Shown: one piece after another, positions 46,466 to 56,368 of the stretch
Numbering within the stretch: position 1 is the stretch's first letter
How the letters are laid out: each line of letters opens with the position of its first letter
Assembly: GCA_012034575.1 (NCBI GenBank)
Contig: JAAUPF010000002.1
Coordinates: 26,275 to 90,274, forward strand
Reading direction: 5' to 3'
From: Richelia sp. CSU_2_1
GTDB lineage: Bacteria; Cyanobacteriota; Cyanobacteriia; Cyanobacteriales; Microcoleaceae
Length of the DNA stretch: 64,000 bases
Position numbers and translations under genes: made by a program
Notes under the pieces: generated by a model
What the model was told of the DNA's origin: nothing
The model's database searches: none
Seen by the model: only the letters and a program-made list of their open reading frames with translations

Positions 46466-47749
46466 TTAGGCCAAAGCCGGTACTTTTGAGTAAAGGTGCG
46501 GATATAAGGGGAAACGATCGCACAATGCTGCAACGCGACGGCGGCAATCGGCTGCAACGCTTTCATCTTCGGGATTGAGGAGTCGATCGGCAATAATATT
46601 TGCAATCTCGGTAAATTCCGCAGTTCCCATGCCCCTGGTAGTCATTGCCGGCGAACCGAGTCTCAAACCGCTGGTAACAAAGGGCGATGCCGGATCGAAG
46701 GGTACGGTATTTTTATTAGCAGTAATATTCACGCCGCTAACTAATTGGTCAGCTCGTTTGCCTGTCATGTCGATCGAGCGCAAATCCACCAACATTAAAT
46801 GATTGTCCGTACCGCCGGAAACGAGTTTTAAACCTCGCTGCTGTAACTGTTGGGCTAAAGCACTCGCATTAGCAATTACTTGACCGGAATAAGTTTTAAA
46901 TTCGGGTTTTAAGGCTTCGCCAAAAGCTACAGCTTTGCCAGCAATAACGTGTTCCAAGGGGCCGCCTTGAGTGCCGGGGAAAACAGCTTTATCGAACTTT
47001 TTGCCGAGTTCCGGATCGTTGGTCAAAATCAAGCCGCCGCGGGGGCCGCGCAGGGTTTTGTGAGTCGTGGTAGTGACTGCATGGCAGTGTTGCAGCGGGC
47101 TGGGATGGTGTCCCGTGGCGACTAACCCGGCGATGTGGGCGATGTCGGCTAGCAAGTAGGCTCCGATTTCGTCGGCGATGGCTCGAAACTTTTCAAAGTC
47201 GATCGTCCGCGAGTATGCTGAGTAGCCGCAAATCAGCAATTTCGGCCGCTTTTCTTTAGCAATTGCCAAAATTTCGTCAAATTCGAGCTGTTCGGTTTCT
47301 TTGTTAACGCCGTAGTGAAAAGCTTGGAACCATTTGCCGGATACGTTAACCGGGGAACCGTGGGTCAAGTGTCCGCCGTGGGACAAATCCATGCCCATAA
47401 TGCCGTCTCCGGGTTCCAGCAAGCTCAAAAATACCGCAAAGTTGGCTTGAGCGCCGGAGTGAGGCTGCACGTTGGCGTGAGCGGCTCCAAATAGCTGTTT
47501 GGCACGATCGATCGCGATTTGCTCGATGCTGTCGATAAATTCGCAGCCGCCGTAGTAGCGCTTGGCTGGCAGTCCTTCAGCGTATTTGTTGGTAAGTACC
47601 GAGCCTTGGGCTGCCAAAACGGCGGCGGAGGTAAAGTTTTCGCTGGCGATGAGTTCTAGGTGATCTCGCTGGCGCTGGAGTTCTTGCCCGATTAAATCGG
47701 CAATTAGCGGGTCGGTTTTGGTCAGGATTTCTAAGTTACTGTCTGTCAC
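46466..47749 (-). CDS. glyA: Serine hydroxymethyltransferase
   Basis: 427 aa. It interconverts serine and glycine with tetrahydrofolate, supplying one-carbon units that MetF (13.2 kb) can reduce. [42 protein letters not shown] and [18 protein letters not shown] are diagnostic. PLP-binding Lys231 lies in [14 protein letters not shown]. The C-terminal [15 protein letters not shown] binds folate. In cyanobacteria it also works in photorespiration-linked glycine metabolism. It is divergent from the small Cys-containing gene. Confidence 0.97.
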   Translation of the reverse strand: MTDSNLEILTKTDPLIADLIGQELQRQRDHLELIASENFTSAAVLAAQGSVLTNKYAEGLPAKRYYGGCEFIDSIEQIAIDRAKQLFGAAHANVQPHSGAQANFAVFLSLLEPGDGIMGMDLSHGGHLTHGSPVNVSGKWFQAFHYGVNKETEQLEFDEILAIAKEKRPKLLICGYSAYSRTIDFEKFRAIADEIGAYLLADIAHIAGLVATGHHPSPLQHCHAVTTTTHKTLRGPRGGLILTNDPELGKKFDKAVFPGTQGGPLEHVIAGKAVAFGEALKPEFKTYSGQVIANASALAQQLQQRGLKLVSGGTDNHLMLVDLRSIDMTGKRADQLVSGVNITANKNTVPFDPASPFVTSGLRLGSPAMTTRGMGTAEFTEIANIIADRLLNPEDESVAADCRRRVAALCDRFPLYPHLYSKVPALA

Positions 47750-47919
47750 GATCGTCAGCCTCTTGACAAATTTTGAATGGGTGATGGGGGATCTTTTACC
47801 TTACTACTACTTTCGCAAAAATTTAGATAAATATTACATTGTGTTCAACTTGAGCTCTTTGTCCGAAAATCCTGCCTTACAATGAAATTACTGGTGTGGA
47901 ACCTGCCGGAGGTAGCGAA

Positions 47920-48117
47920 ATGTTAGTCATTTTAATGGAAAATCAAATGCTTCCCCCTCAGTCCGTTTGTCAAGGTTGCCTGCTGGCCGATCGAACCGGG
48001 CAACCGCGCTGGAGCGGTGGAGAGTTGCGCTGCGGCCATCCTGTAAGCAAGCCTACCGAAAATTTGCCCGATCGGTACGAGTGCCAAATGGGCTTTGTGA
48101 TTGCCAATATTAAATAA
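47920..48117 (+). CDS. Small cysteine-containing protein, 65 aa
   Basis: GGAGG at 47908-47912, seven bases before the ATG at 47920, favours this start over the upstream GTG. The protein has a QSVCQGCLLAD CxxC pair, then WSGGELRCGHPVSK and YECQMGFVI, giving four or five Cys with a His that could bind metal or iron-sulfur. No family recognised. It precedes the Tic20-like gene by ~135 bases on the same strand. Confidence 0.6.
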   Translation: MLVILMENQMLPPQSVCQGCLLADRTGQPRWSGGELRCGHPVSKPTENLPDRYECQMGFVIANIK

Positions 48118-48253
48118 GAAAGTCTGCCTCTAGTGTTTGATGCTGTCTCTCCCGATCGGGGGCGAGTTCCGGGCGAGTCGGAACGGAGCCTGTTGCGCTA
48201 TGCTGATTGTAATAAGAATCGATAATCCACCGATCGACTCAGGAGAGTTCATT

Positions 48254-48730
48254 ATGACTTGGCGCGGGTCTACAACTGTTCCAGACCGGATTTTTGCTTG
48301 TTTGCCTTATTTACTCCCGCTGGTTGACGGGCTGATGTTTGGCAGGTATCTGTTTTCACAGTTTCCTGTCCTCGGATTGTTTTTTGTGCCGCTGGCTCCT
48401 TTGGTGCAAATTTACTCAACAGTGCCTTTTGCTGGCATGATTATTTTCTTCGCCCTGTATTTGGGTGTGGTGAGAAATGAAAGAATCAATCATTTCATTC
48501 GTTTCAATGCGATGCAAGCGATTCTTTTGGACATTGTGTTGATTTTGTGCAGTCTAATTTTGCCAATTTTGGCTCAGGGAGTCCAGATTCAATTTATTGT
48601 GGAAACTCTGTTTAATATGGTGTTTTTAGGGGTTGTAGCTGCATTTATTTATGCAGTTGCTCAGTCGCTTTTGGGACGCTATGCAGAGATTCCTCCGCTT
48701 TCAGATGCGGTTTATATGCAGGTGCGGTAG
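48254..48730 (+). CDS. Tic20-like membrane protein
   Basis: 158 aa from the ATG at 48254, backed by AGGAG eight bases upstream; the frame continues upstream but without support. It begins MTWRGSTTVPDRIFACLPYLLPLVDG, a motif of cyanobacterial Tic20/Ycf60-type proteins, and has four hydrophobic helices (including YLLPLVDGLMFGRYLF, FFVPLAPLVQIY, AGMIIFFALYLGVV, FNMVFLGVVAAFIYAVA). INHFIRFNAMQAILLDIVLIL is a conserved family segment. The plastid homologue belongs to the inner envelope protein translocon; the cyanobacterial role is unclear. Confidence 0.85.
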   Translation: MTWRGSTTVPDRIFACLPYLLPLVDGLMFGRYLFSQFPVLGLFFVPLAPLVQIYSTVPFAGMIIFFALYLGVVRNERINHFIRFNAMQAILLDIVLILCSLILPILAQGVQIQFIVETLFNMVFLGVVAAFIYAVAQSLLGRYAEIPPLSDAVYMQVR

Positions 48731-48928
48731 TCAGTATAAACCTGTATAAAAATACAGCGCGATCGGGCATTTTTCGCGAGGATTGGGCGAAGCATTCGGG
48801 TATATAAATTCTGGTCTTTTCTATTTGATATTTGCCCGAATGATTCGCCCCTACAGGTTATTAAAATTTGTTTTTTTGTTCGCTTTCCCATTCCCAATAC
48901 TATTGATAATCTCAAATCTCCAGTCGGT

Positions 48929-51900
48929 TCATTTCCACTCGCCTTGCAGCATAAAAGCCGCCCAATAATAGGGCGAATTCCATTTTTCTTGCGACATCAT
49001 TTCCATCTGCGCCGCCCTCAAAGCTGCGGCCGGCGCTAACTTTTCTTGCACCATTTTCTGATAAAACTTTTGCATTAACACAGAAGTCCCTTCATCGTCT
49101 ACATTCCACAAACTCACCGCTACCCGCTGCGCGCCTGCATACATAAACCCTCTCGTTAATCCCACCATTCCCTCACCTTGAATATTCTGCCCCAATCCTG
49201 TCTGACAAGCACTTAAAACCACTAATTTTGCTGCCAGTTTCAAGTTGAAAATATCGCCCAGTCGCAAAAAACCATTGACAAGATTCCCCTTGTCATCCAC
49301 CATCGACATCAAAATTCCTGACAGTTCGGGATTACTGCTATTGGCGATGCCGTGGGTGGCGAAGTGAACGATTTGATAGTTGACTAAACTGCCGTCGGTA
49401 GCATTAGTGCGGCTGGCATCAAAATCTAATTTGTTACTGCTAGAAATGGCAGGTAGTTTATCTAAGGTTTCTAAGATTTTTTGGGTTTCTTGGCGGGTAA
49501 AAGGCAAGCGTTTGGGCGGCCATGCTAAATCGGAAGTACGAAGCGATAGATTTAAACCGAGGTTATTTGATTGGAGTTTTTCGGTGGTTTCCGGGGTAAG
49601 TTTGCCTTTGAGTCTGTCATCATCGGGACTGAAAACCGGATCGGCTAAAATTGCTAAGGTTTGGTTCGGAGGTTTTCTGTCCGCGTAATTTTGCCGGAGA
49701 ATGCCGAGAGTTGAAGCCGAAGGTAAAGTAATAATTTCATGCTGCAATATTAAGAAATTATTGGTATTTTGTTCTGCTAGTTGGGGAATTGTTAAAGCGG
49801 CAAAAGGAGTATAGTGCAGGATGCCGTCGGGAACAATTAACAAGCGTTTGTTTCCTAATTGAGCGGCGGCTGGCTGTAAAATTAATTGACTCAAATTCGA
49901 GCTAGCTTCGGCAACTCTTTTGGGAAAATCTCTCACAACCGGGTTAGTTATAGCGTCCAGGAAATCGCGGGCTGCTGTTTCGATGTCAGCCTGTTTTGGG
50001 AGTTCGTAGCTGGTGATTCCGGTTGATGTCACCACCCACAAATAACTGCGCTCTTTGCCGAGGGAATACTGCAATAAAATGGTGTTGTTATCAAGAATCT
50101 GTTTCTGAAGTTCTGGTAATGTTAAAGGTTTGGGTTGGGTGAGGGCTGCGTATCGGGGGCTGGTGCTGCGAATTTGAGTTTGAATTTGCTGGTATTGTTG
50201 CAAAAGTGCGAGGCGCTGTTTGTCGATTTCATCAATTTTAGTTTGACTGGGATTGGGGCTGCTGACTGCTTCGATTCGCCGCTTTTCAATGGCATCGAGT
50301 TCCTGTTGCAAGCTCTCTTCTTGTTGCAGTAAATCGGGAGAAATGCCTTCGCGAATGTTGGCGTTACTTTCTTGGAGAAGTTCGAGGAGACTGCGGGCTC
50401 TCGAACGTTCGCTGGCTTCTAAGGCTTTGCGATCGTAACGGGATTTAGGATGAGTTTTATGCAGTTGCATTAACAAATCGATGTAGAATTTGTAGTAGTC
50501 CTGTACTGTGGCAAAGTACGAGCTGCGGAGTTCTGGGCTGGCTATTTTGGTGCGGAGATTTTCGATGATTTCGATCGCAGCTTCGATGTCTTTGAGGGCT
50601 CGATCGAGGTTGCCTAAATCGCGCTTGACATAAGCCATGCCGAAAAGATTGACGGCTTCTAGGCTGCGGTTGCTGACAGCCCGACTCACGATCGCTGACT
50701 GGTTGAAATAATCTAAAGCTGTTTGTTTTTCTGCCGACTTTAAGTAAACTAAACCGATATTTTTGAGGATGGTAGCTTCCCCGCTGCGATCGCCGATTTC
50801 CCGACTCAAGCCAAGGGCGGTATTGAAATACTCTAAAGCTTTTTGTTTGTCTCCCGAATCGTCGTAAATTCTGCCAATGTTGTTGAAGGTAAGAGATCCC
50901 CCGCGACGATCGCCCATTTCCCGACTCAAATGCAAAGATTGATGGTAATATTCTAAAGCTTTGTCTCGATCGCCCAATTCTGAGTAGACAGTTCCGAGGC
51001 TGTTGAGGATATTAGCTTGCGCCGATCGATCGCCGACAGCTTGACTTAAGGAAAGCGATTGCTGGTAATATTCCAAAGCTTTTTGTTTTTCTCCCAAATC
51101 TGAGTAAAGTTTGCCGATGTTGCTGAGAGTAACAGCTTCGCTGCTGCGATCGCCCAATGTTTTAGTCAAAGAAAGAGATTGACTGAAATACTCTAAAGCT
51201 TTCTGTGTTTCTCCCAAAGCTAAGTAGACAACTGCCATGTTGTTGAGAGTGCCAGCTTCTTGCGATCTAAATCCCAATTCTCGACTCACGGAAAGCGAGC
51301 GATTGTAATGTTCTAAAGCTTTTTGTTGTTCTCCCAAATCCGAGTAAACTTTGCCAATATTGTTGAGAGTAATGGCTTCTCCCGCGCGATCGCCCGCTGA
51401 CCGAGTTAGGGGCAAAGATTGACTGTAATACTCTAAAGCTTGCTGTTTTTCTCCCAAATCCGAGTAAACTTTGCCGATGTTGCTGAGAGTAATAGCTTCC
51501 CCACTGCGATCGCCCGCAGCCCTAGCCAGAGGAAGGGATTGTTTGAAATACTCTAAAGCTTTTTGTTTCTCTCCCAATTGCGAGTAAACGAAACCGAAGT
51601 TGCTAATGGTATTCGCTACTTGCTTGCGATCGCCCGCGGCTTGACTCAGCGGCAGCGACTGATTTAAATATTCTAAAGCTTTTTGTTGCTCTCCCAATAG
51701 CGAGTAAACTAAACCGATGCTGTTGAGGGCGATCGCTTGCTTCGCGCGATCGCCGGTTTCGCGATACAATTTCAAAGCTTCTTCGTATTTGGCGATCGCG
51801 CTTTTGAAACCTGCTGCTGTTCCTTGTTCGTAAAGTTTTTCTGCTTCTTGATAGAGGCGATCTGCCGTATCGTTACTGTTAGTTTGTGCTGTCTGTACGA

Positions 51901-51985
51901 TTTTCTCAACGGTTGCGGCTGCAATTGGTTGAATTAATTGAATGCTAAGGGCGATCGACATTCCAGCCAAAATTAAAATCTTCAT
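48929..51985 (-). CDS. Exported TPR-CHAT (caspase-like) protein
   Basis: 1,018 aa. [19 protein letters not shown] plus PIAAA is a signal peptide. Residues ~40-520 carry about eleven TPR_12-like repeats with alternating [15 protein letters not shown] and GDRSGEAxTLxNIGxVY. A coiled coil follows (~540-640). The C-terminal CHAT domain has a His-Cys dyad, His878 in VHFATHG and Cys927 in [10 protein letters not shown], plus [28 protein letters not shown] (in parts). CHAT domains are caspase-like proteases; TPR-CHAT proteins are abundant in filamentous cyanobacteria. With a signal peptide it would act in the periplasm. It is divergent from the injection-system operon, sharing a ~650-base intergenic region. 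Confidence 0.93.
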   Translation of the reverse strand: MKILILAGMSIALSIQLIQPIAAATVEKIVQTAQTNSNDTADRLYQEAEKLYEQGTAAGFKSAIAKYEEALKLYRETGDRAKQAIALNSIGLVYSLLGEQQKALEYLNQSLPLSQAAGDRKQVANTISNFGFVYSQLGEKQKALEYFKQSLPLARAAGDRSGEAITLSNIGKVYSDLGEKQQALEYYSQSLPLTRSAGDRAGEAITLNNIGKVYSDLGEQQKALEHYNRSLSVSRELGFRSQEAGTLNNMAVVYLALGETQKALEYFSQSLSLTKTLGDRSSEAVTLSNIGKLYSDLGEKQKALEYYQQSLSLSQAVGDRSAQANILNSLGTVYSELGDRDKALEYYHQSLHLSREMGDRRGGSLTFNNIGRIYDDSGDKQKALEYFNTALGLSREIGDRSGEATILKNIGLVYLKSAEKQTALDYFNQSAIVSRAVSNRSLEAVNLFGMAYVKRDLGNLDRALKDIEAAIEIIENLRTKIASPELRSSYFATVQDYYKFYIDLLMQLHKTHPKSRYDRKALEASERSRARSLLELLQESNANIREGISPDLLQQEESLQQELDAIEKRRIEAVSSPNPSQTKIDEIDKQRLALLQQYQQIQTQIRSTSPRYAALTQPKPLTLPELQKQILDNNTILLQYSLGKERSYLWVVTSTGITSYELPKQADIETAARDFLDAITNPVVRDFPKRVAEASSNLSQLILQPAAAQLGNKRLLIVPDGILHYTPFAALTIPQLAEQNTNNFLILQHEIITLPSASTLGILRQNYADRKPPNQTLAILADPVFSPDDDRLKGKLTPETTEKLQSNNLGLNLSLRTSDLAWPPKRLPFTRQETQKILETLDKLPAISSSNKLDFDASRTNATDGSLVNYQIVHFATHGIANSSNPELSGILMSMVDDKGNLVNGFLRLGDIFNLKLAAKLVVLSACQTGLGQNIQGEGMVGLTRGFMYAGAQRVAVSLWNVDDEGTSVLMQKFYQKMVQEKLAPAAALRAAQMEMMSQEKWNSPYYWAAFMLQGEWK

Positions 51986-52566
51986 AAATCACCTGCAATC
52001 TTCTGGAATTTTAGAGTTGAGAGTTGAGAGTTGAGATTTTAGATTTTAGAGTTGAGATTTTAGATTTTAATTTCTCAACCTCTTAAAGTTTAGCTGTTTA
52101 TTAATTTTAGATTTGAATTATCGATTCTAATCTCCCAAATATCTTAGTGGGGAAGAGCGAGTTTATATAACTTGTTTGCTACTTTTAATACAGTTTTTTC
52201 TGCGGTAAATGGTATGCTGCTCCCATTGGGAAAGAGAATTACACTCTCGTTCCAATCGATACTGAAAGCTGTTTTATCAAAATATTTGCCGTTGCAAACT
52301 CGCCAAGATTTACAAAGTTTGGTGGACGCATTGTGTGATTTTTGGGTAGTCTGCGCCTAGGTTTTTTTGCTTACTGTCGTATTTTATGCTTTTTGTCAAC
52401 CTCTTTTAACTGGACTGGCGCTCTGGGGAATCACCGCTGCTTGAACGGGTGTGAGGATGTCTATCGATAGCACAAACGGTGCATCGCACCGTCAAGCAAT
52501 AGTCAACCAGAATATTAAGTTTTGCTGCACCGGAAGCGATCTGATTTTCTTCGATCGAAGGGAGAT
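51986..52566. other. Intergenic region between CHAT and eCIS genes
   Basis: Holds GAGAGTT and GATTTTA heptads (about 52010-52075) and a compact hairpin, CGGTGC (52477-52482) with GCACCG (52486-52491). The frame at 52172-52360 has no recognisable homology pattern and no ribosome binding site, so it is not called. Confidence 0.5.
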
Positions 52567-52597
52567 GTTAAGCTATCTCATATAGTATGAGCTTAAC
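52567..52597. promoter_or_regulatory. Inverted repeat upstream of the eCIS operon, possible operator
   Basis: GTTAAGCT (52567-52574) mirrors AGCTTAAC (52590-52597) with a 15-base AT-rich spacer, 60-95 bases before the first eCIS start codon. The size and symmetry suit a dimeric repressor or activator. A TAATAT-type -10 box lies close downstream (about 52622-52627). The palindrome is seen directly; its regulatory role is inferred. Confidence 0.45.
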
Positions 52598-52659
52598 GCA
52601 AATTATATTTCTAGGAACGCTTAATATACCATCCTTTAGTGAGAAAGAGGGTAGTACCA

Positions 52660-53520
52660 ATGCCAAGTCAAGTCTTAGGAAGCGGGCCGATCGGTTTTAC
52701 TGATGCAAATGGCAATCAGAAATTCATTCCCTTATCAGAACTTGATTTCGTTAACGGTGAGGTTAAGGCAGATAAGTGGCATTTCTACAAAGCCAATAAA
52801 TCTTTGGTGGATGCTTTGTTGAAAGATCTGGTTGCAGGTGGGTTCCTCATTTCTGGAACATCGACTCCTACCACACCTGCAATGCTGCTGGAAGCTGCGA
52901 TTTCTGGAAACTTAGGAAATCATATCCAGGTTAATTTTAGTAACATTGTTGCGGACTCCTCCACTCCAGCCAATAGCACATTTGACTGTACTATTACTGC
53001 CAAGGATACCTATTCCGATCTGAGCTTGGATTCCAATTCATCCTCATTCATCAAAAAGGTGTTGGGAATCGAGACAACTGCAGGAAGCCTTCCATCTCTG
53101 GTTCGCGTTAAAGATGCAGGTACTCTTTCACTACCAAAATCAGGCAGTTACGTTCTCGCCGGTGGAGGAGATGCCGCCAAAGCATCTAAAGCAATCGATG
53201 GCGATCCTTCAGGAACTGCCTTTACTCTGGAAGCATGGAACAATGGCTCAGACGGTCAATACATTACAGCCACCGTTTCGCAAATTGATGCTGCTGCAAA
53301 AACCTTTACGCTAGTTGTTGAATGGAAACAACCAGCTATCCAGGGAATTAAAGTTGCAGATTTACCCAATAAATTGTCGGGTAATGGCTTAGTGTTGAAA
53401 GTTAGTCAGCCAGAAGGTGGGAATTTTGCCATTCCTACGGCTGGAACCATTATTCTGAGCGGCGGTGCAGATGCTAAAGCAGCAACAAAAGCTTCCGCGA
53501 TCGCGATCGCTCAATCGTAA
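52660..53520 (+). CDS. Sheath-domain-like protein heading the eCIS operon
   Basis: 286 aa from the ATG at 52660 (PSQVLGSGPIGFTDANGN); a GTG 7 codons upstream is an alternative. The N-terminal ~75 residues (IPLSELDFVNGEV, WHFYKANKSLVDALLKDLV) are unrecognised. Residues ~85-165 resemble the insertion domain of contractile sheath proteins: AISGNLGNHIQVNFSNI, FDCTITAKDTYSDLSLDSNSSSFIKKVLG (in two parts), LPSLVRV. The Gly-Gly-x-Asp-Ala segment recurs twice (YVLAGGGDAAKAS, IILSGGADAKAAT). It lacks the sheath core and C-terminal arm, so it may decorate or start the sheath. It lies 23 bases before the sheath gene. Confidence 0.6.
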   Translation: MPSQVLGSGPIGFTDANGNQKFIPLSELDFVNGEVKADKWHFYKANKSLVDALLKDLVAGGFLISGTSTPTTPAMLLEAAISGNLGNHIQVNFSNIVADSSTPANSTFDCTITAKDTYSDLSLDSNSSSFIKKVLGIETTAGSLPSLVRVKDAGTLSLPKSGSYVLAGGGDAAKASKAIDGDPSGTAFTLEAWNNGSDGQYITATVSQIDAAAKTFTLVVEWKQPAIQGIKVADLPNKLSGNGLVLKVSQPEGGNFAIPTAGTIILSGGADAKAATKASAIAIAQS

Positions 53521-53543
53521 TTTTAGCAACTGGAGAATAGCCC

Positions 53544-55061
53544 ATGCCGGTCAACCTTAGTTATCCTGGGATTTACATCGAAGAACTGCCCAGTAATGCT
53601 CGAACTATTACGGCAGCACCTACTTCAATAACCGTTTTTGTCGGTTACACTCATCCGTTCAAAACTAAACCAACAAACTTCAAAAAAGCAGTTCAAATCT
53701 TCAACTTTACTGATTATGAAAATGAGTTTGGAGGACTGTACAGAAGTGGTTTAGTCAGGGCAGATGTAGCTGATGCAGTCAACCAATTCTTTTTGAATGG
53801 CGGATCGGTCGCCTACGTAGTTGGTCTTCCTCTAGCTATTACCCCTCCCACTCAAAACATTGGCGGTATTAATTTTACACCAAGGGAGCTAACCGACACG
53901 ATACTAATGAAAGTGAGCATTAGTAATGTGAACTCTGCTGGCAATACTGCCGATATTGTCATCACCTACGGTTCTCGATCGGAAACCTATCGAGGTGTAA
54001 GCATCAATGCTAATTCTGAAAACTATGTTGAGAAACGCATAGGCACCGTTGACAAGCCTATTTCATCTTTGGTGACTGTTTCTGCTCCACCCGGCGGCTA
54101 TACTGTTGTCACCAAAAGCGATGTAACTCTTTCACCTCCAAGTGGTTCTACCACTTTCAATAGTAGTGATTTTCTCGATGTTTTCGATGCTGACTCCGAT
54201 TTAGACAAGGTTCCCATCTTTAATCTGCTAGTGATTCCCGGCGTCGCAGACAATGGAATTTGGAGTGCTGCACTGGCGTTTTGCGAACGGAAGCAAGCAT
54301 TTGTAATTTTAGATTCTCCCGCACAAGCGATCGCTACTCCTGATAATATTACCCCTCCTGAATCGTCTCGCTGGATCGGTTCAGTAATGGATACAAAGGT
54401 ACCCAAAAGTCAGAATGGTGCCATTTATTTTCCTTACCTAAAATCCAACGATCCTCTGACAGGCAATCCGATGGAATTGCCACCAAGCGGTTTCGTCGCG
54501 GGAATTTATGCTCGCACAGATCTCAATCGCGGTGTTTGGAAAGCTCCTGCTGGCTTAGAAACTACGATTTTGAACGCTACAGGAGTTGTGGAATCGGGGC
54601 GAATGACAGATGCACGTCAAGGAACTCTTAATCTGAAAGGAATTAATTGTTTGCGCTCCTTTCCAGGAATTGGCACAGTTGTGTATGGTGCCAGGACGTT
54701 GATAGCTGGAAATACCGCTCTCGCGCAATGGAAATACGTTCCAGTCAGGCGCATAACGTTGTTCATCGAGCAAACACTTTACCGCAATTTGGGTTGGGTA
54801 GTTTTCGAGCCAAATGACGAACCGCTGTGGGCAGCAATTCGTTTGAACATTGAGGGTTTTATGCTTTCTCTATTCAGCCAGGGTGCTTTTCAAGGTTCAA
54901 CTCCCAGTCAAGCATTTCAAGTTAAGTGCGATAAATCTACTACGACTCAAACAGATATTGATAATGGCATTGTGAACATTATCGTAGCGTTCGCGCCCCT
55001 GAAACCTGCTGAATTTGTCATTATCAAAATTGCCCAGCTAGCAGGTCAAGTACAATCATAA
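53544..55061 (+). CDS. Contractile tail sheath protein (eCIS)
   Basis: 505 aa. The N-terminus SYPGIYIEELPSNARTITAAPTSITVFVGYTHPF is the classic sheath start. PIFNLLVIPGVAD, FVILDSPAQ and GAIYFPYLKSNDPLTG belong to the core. The C-terminal core has GVWKAPAGLE, LNLKGINCLRSFPGIGTVVYGARTL (in two parts), YVPVRRITLFIEQTLYRNLGWVVFEPND (in parts) and a final beta arm (VNIIVAFAPLKPAEFVIIKIAQLAG). Sheath subunits contract to drive the inner tube outward. It resembles eCIS/Afp/PVC sheaths, and the DUF4255, AAA and DUF4157 neighbours support eCIS over phage or type VI secretion. Confidence 0.93.
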   Translation: MPVNLSYPGIYIEELPSNARTITAAPTSITVFVGYTHPFKTKPTNFKKAVQIFNFTDYENEFGGLYRSGLVRADVADAVNQFFLNGGSVAYVVGLPLAITPPTQNIGGINFTPRELTDTILMKVSISNVNSAGNTADIVITYGSRSETYRGVSINANSENYVEKRIGTVDKPISSLVTVSAPPGGYTVVTKSDVTLSPPSGSTTFNSSDFLDVFDADSDLDKVPIFNLLVIPGVADNGIWSAALAFCERKQAFVILDSPAQAIATPDNITPPESSRWIGSVMDTKVPKSQNGAIYFPYLKSNDPLTGNPMELPPSGFVAGIYARTDLNRGVWKAPAGLETTILNATGVVESGRMTDARQGTLNLKGINCLRSFPGIGTVVYGARTLIAGNTALAQWKYVPVRRITLFIEQTLYRNLGWVVFEPNDEPLWAAIRLNIEGFMLSLFSQGAFQGSTPSQAFQVKCDKSTTTQTDIDNGIVNIIVAFAPLKPAEFVIIKIAQLAGQVQS

Positions 55062-55072
55062 GGAGCGACATT

Positions 55073-55591
55073 ATGGGTAAGCCTTTCTCCGTTAATATCG
55101 ATCGTTTCGATCCTTATAAAACCTTCCGTTTCCTGATTTACTTCGGCACCTCTACCACACCTGTTGCCGGTATGAGCAAAGCAACCGCATTAAAGCGATC
55201 TTCTGATGTCATCGAATACAAAGAAGCGGGCAATATGCTGATTCGTAAAGGATTGGGGCGAACTAAATACGAACCGATTACTTTAGAACGCGGTCTAACT
55301 CACGATAGCGATTTTGAGGAATGGGCTAATGCGGCTCAAGTGCTGGATACGGGAATGCCGAAACAACGTTTAAAAGATTTGCGGCGGGATATTCAGATTG
55401 TGTTGCTCAACGAGCAGGGACAGCCAGTTTACCGCTATAAAATCTATCGTTGTTGGGTGTCTGAATATCAAGCAATGCCAGACCTTGATGCCGGAGCTAA
55501 TGCAGTGGCGATCGAACATATCAAGCTAGAAAACGAAGGTTGGGAACGCGATCGCACTTTAACTGAACCAGATCAAACCGCAGCAACATGA
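55073..55591 (+). CDS. Tail tube protein, gp19-like (eCIS)
   Basis: 172 aa, matching T4 gp19-type tube proteins of eCIS. FDPYKTFRFLIYFG, GMSKATALKRSSDVIEYKEAGN (in parts), LGRTKYEPITLERGLTHDSDFEEWAN and a C-terminal AIEHIKLENEGWERD with the conserved Glu-x-x-x-x-Glu-Gly-Trp. Tube hexamers stack inside the sheath and form the channel or payload lumen. AAGGAGCG precedes the ATG. Only one tube gene is in view, whereas many eCIS have two or three paralogues. Confidence 0.92.
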   Translation: MGKPFSVNIDRFDPYKTFRFLIYFGTSTTPVAGMSKATALKRSSDVIEYKEAGNMLIRKGLGRTKYEPITLERGLTHDSDFEEWANAAQVLDTGMPKQRLKDLRRDIQIVLLNEQGQPVYRYKIYRCWVSEYQAMPDLDAGANAVAIEHIKLENEGWERDRTLTEPDQTAAT

Positions 55592-56367
55592 TGAACGTTC
55601 GCCTTCCTATAAGTGGATTGGAAGTAACGCTACGGCAACTCAGAGGTGTCGAAGATGTTTTGCTGGCAGAAGCTACCCGCTGCGATACCTATTTGGCAGT
55701 GGCGCTGCTTGACAAAATTGCTCGTCTTGCTAACGGCGCAGCGATGCAATGGGAGATTCTTTCAGTAACCGATTTAGATGGATTGCTGTTAAGAATTCGG
55801 CAGATGGTTTTTGGCGATCGCGTGCGAGCCGATACTCATTGCCCCGCAATTGGATGCAACTCGAAAGTGGAGGTTGCTTTTAGTATTGAAGAGTACGTGG
55901 ATTATTACCAACCCCATCCCATAGTAGAGGTAGAATCCGCGCCAGAATCTGGTTGGTTTCAGATGAAAGCAGTGCCGATCGTCTTTCGGTTGCCGACGGC
56001 TGCCGATCGAATAGCGATCGCCTTTGTACCCGATCCAGTCCGGGAATTGCGCCAGTGTTGCATTCGCCCATCCGATCTATCCGTGCAGTTACTCCAACAA
56101 GTAGAGGAGGCGATGGAAGCGATCGCGCCTAGTTTGTGCAACCCTTTGCAAGGCATTTGCCCAGAATGCGGTGCAGCAGTGGAAGTTTATTTCGATCCGC
56201 AGCAATTTACTTTGCTAGAACTTCGGCAGCAGGCAGTTTCTATTTATGAAGAAGTACACCTCCTAGCGACGCAGTATCAGTGGACAGAAGCAGCGATCCT
56301 GAGATTGCCGCGCGATCGCCGCCGTCAATATGCCGAGAGAATTCGCCAACAACGGAGGCTGGCCTAA
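55588..56367 (+). CDS. Zinc-ribbon T4 baseplate-type protein (eCIS)
   Basis: 259 aa; its ATG overlaps the tube stop codon. VRLPISGLEVTLRQLRGVEDVLLAEA is like the opening of PF12322 'T4 bacteriophage base plate protein' relatives found in some eCIS clusters. Two Cys pairs, THCPAIGCN (~92-97) and GICPECGAAVEV (~190-194), could form one split zinc ribbon. The intervening part (VFRLPTAADRIAIA, RELRQCCIRPSD) binds nothing obvious. The C-terminus is helical and Arg-rich (RLPRDRRRQYAERIRQQRR). Baseplate or assembly role is inferred from position and weak similarity. Confidence 0.6.
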   Translation: MMNVRLPISGLEVTLRQLRGVEDVLLAEATRCDTYLAVALLDKIARLANGAAMQWEILSVTDLDGLLLRIRQMVFGDRVRADTHCPAIGCNSKVEVAFSIEEYVDYYQPHPIVEVESAPESGWFQMKAVPIVFRLPTAADRIAIAFVPDPVRELRQCCIRPSDLSVQLLQQVEEAMEAIAPSLCNPLQGICPECGAAVEVYFDPQQFTLLELRQQAVSIYEEVHLLATQYQWTEAAILRLPRDRRRQYAERIRQQRRLA

Positions 56368-56368
56368 A

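Noticed and set aside
46219..46578. 119-codon plus-strand frame overlapping the glyA 3' end
   Set aside because: Composition follows the opposite-strand gene and HIP1-type repeats; no support.
52172..52360. 62-codon frame upstream of the eCIS operon
   Set aside because: No start signal and no recognisable family; lies in a repeat-bearing spacer.
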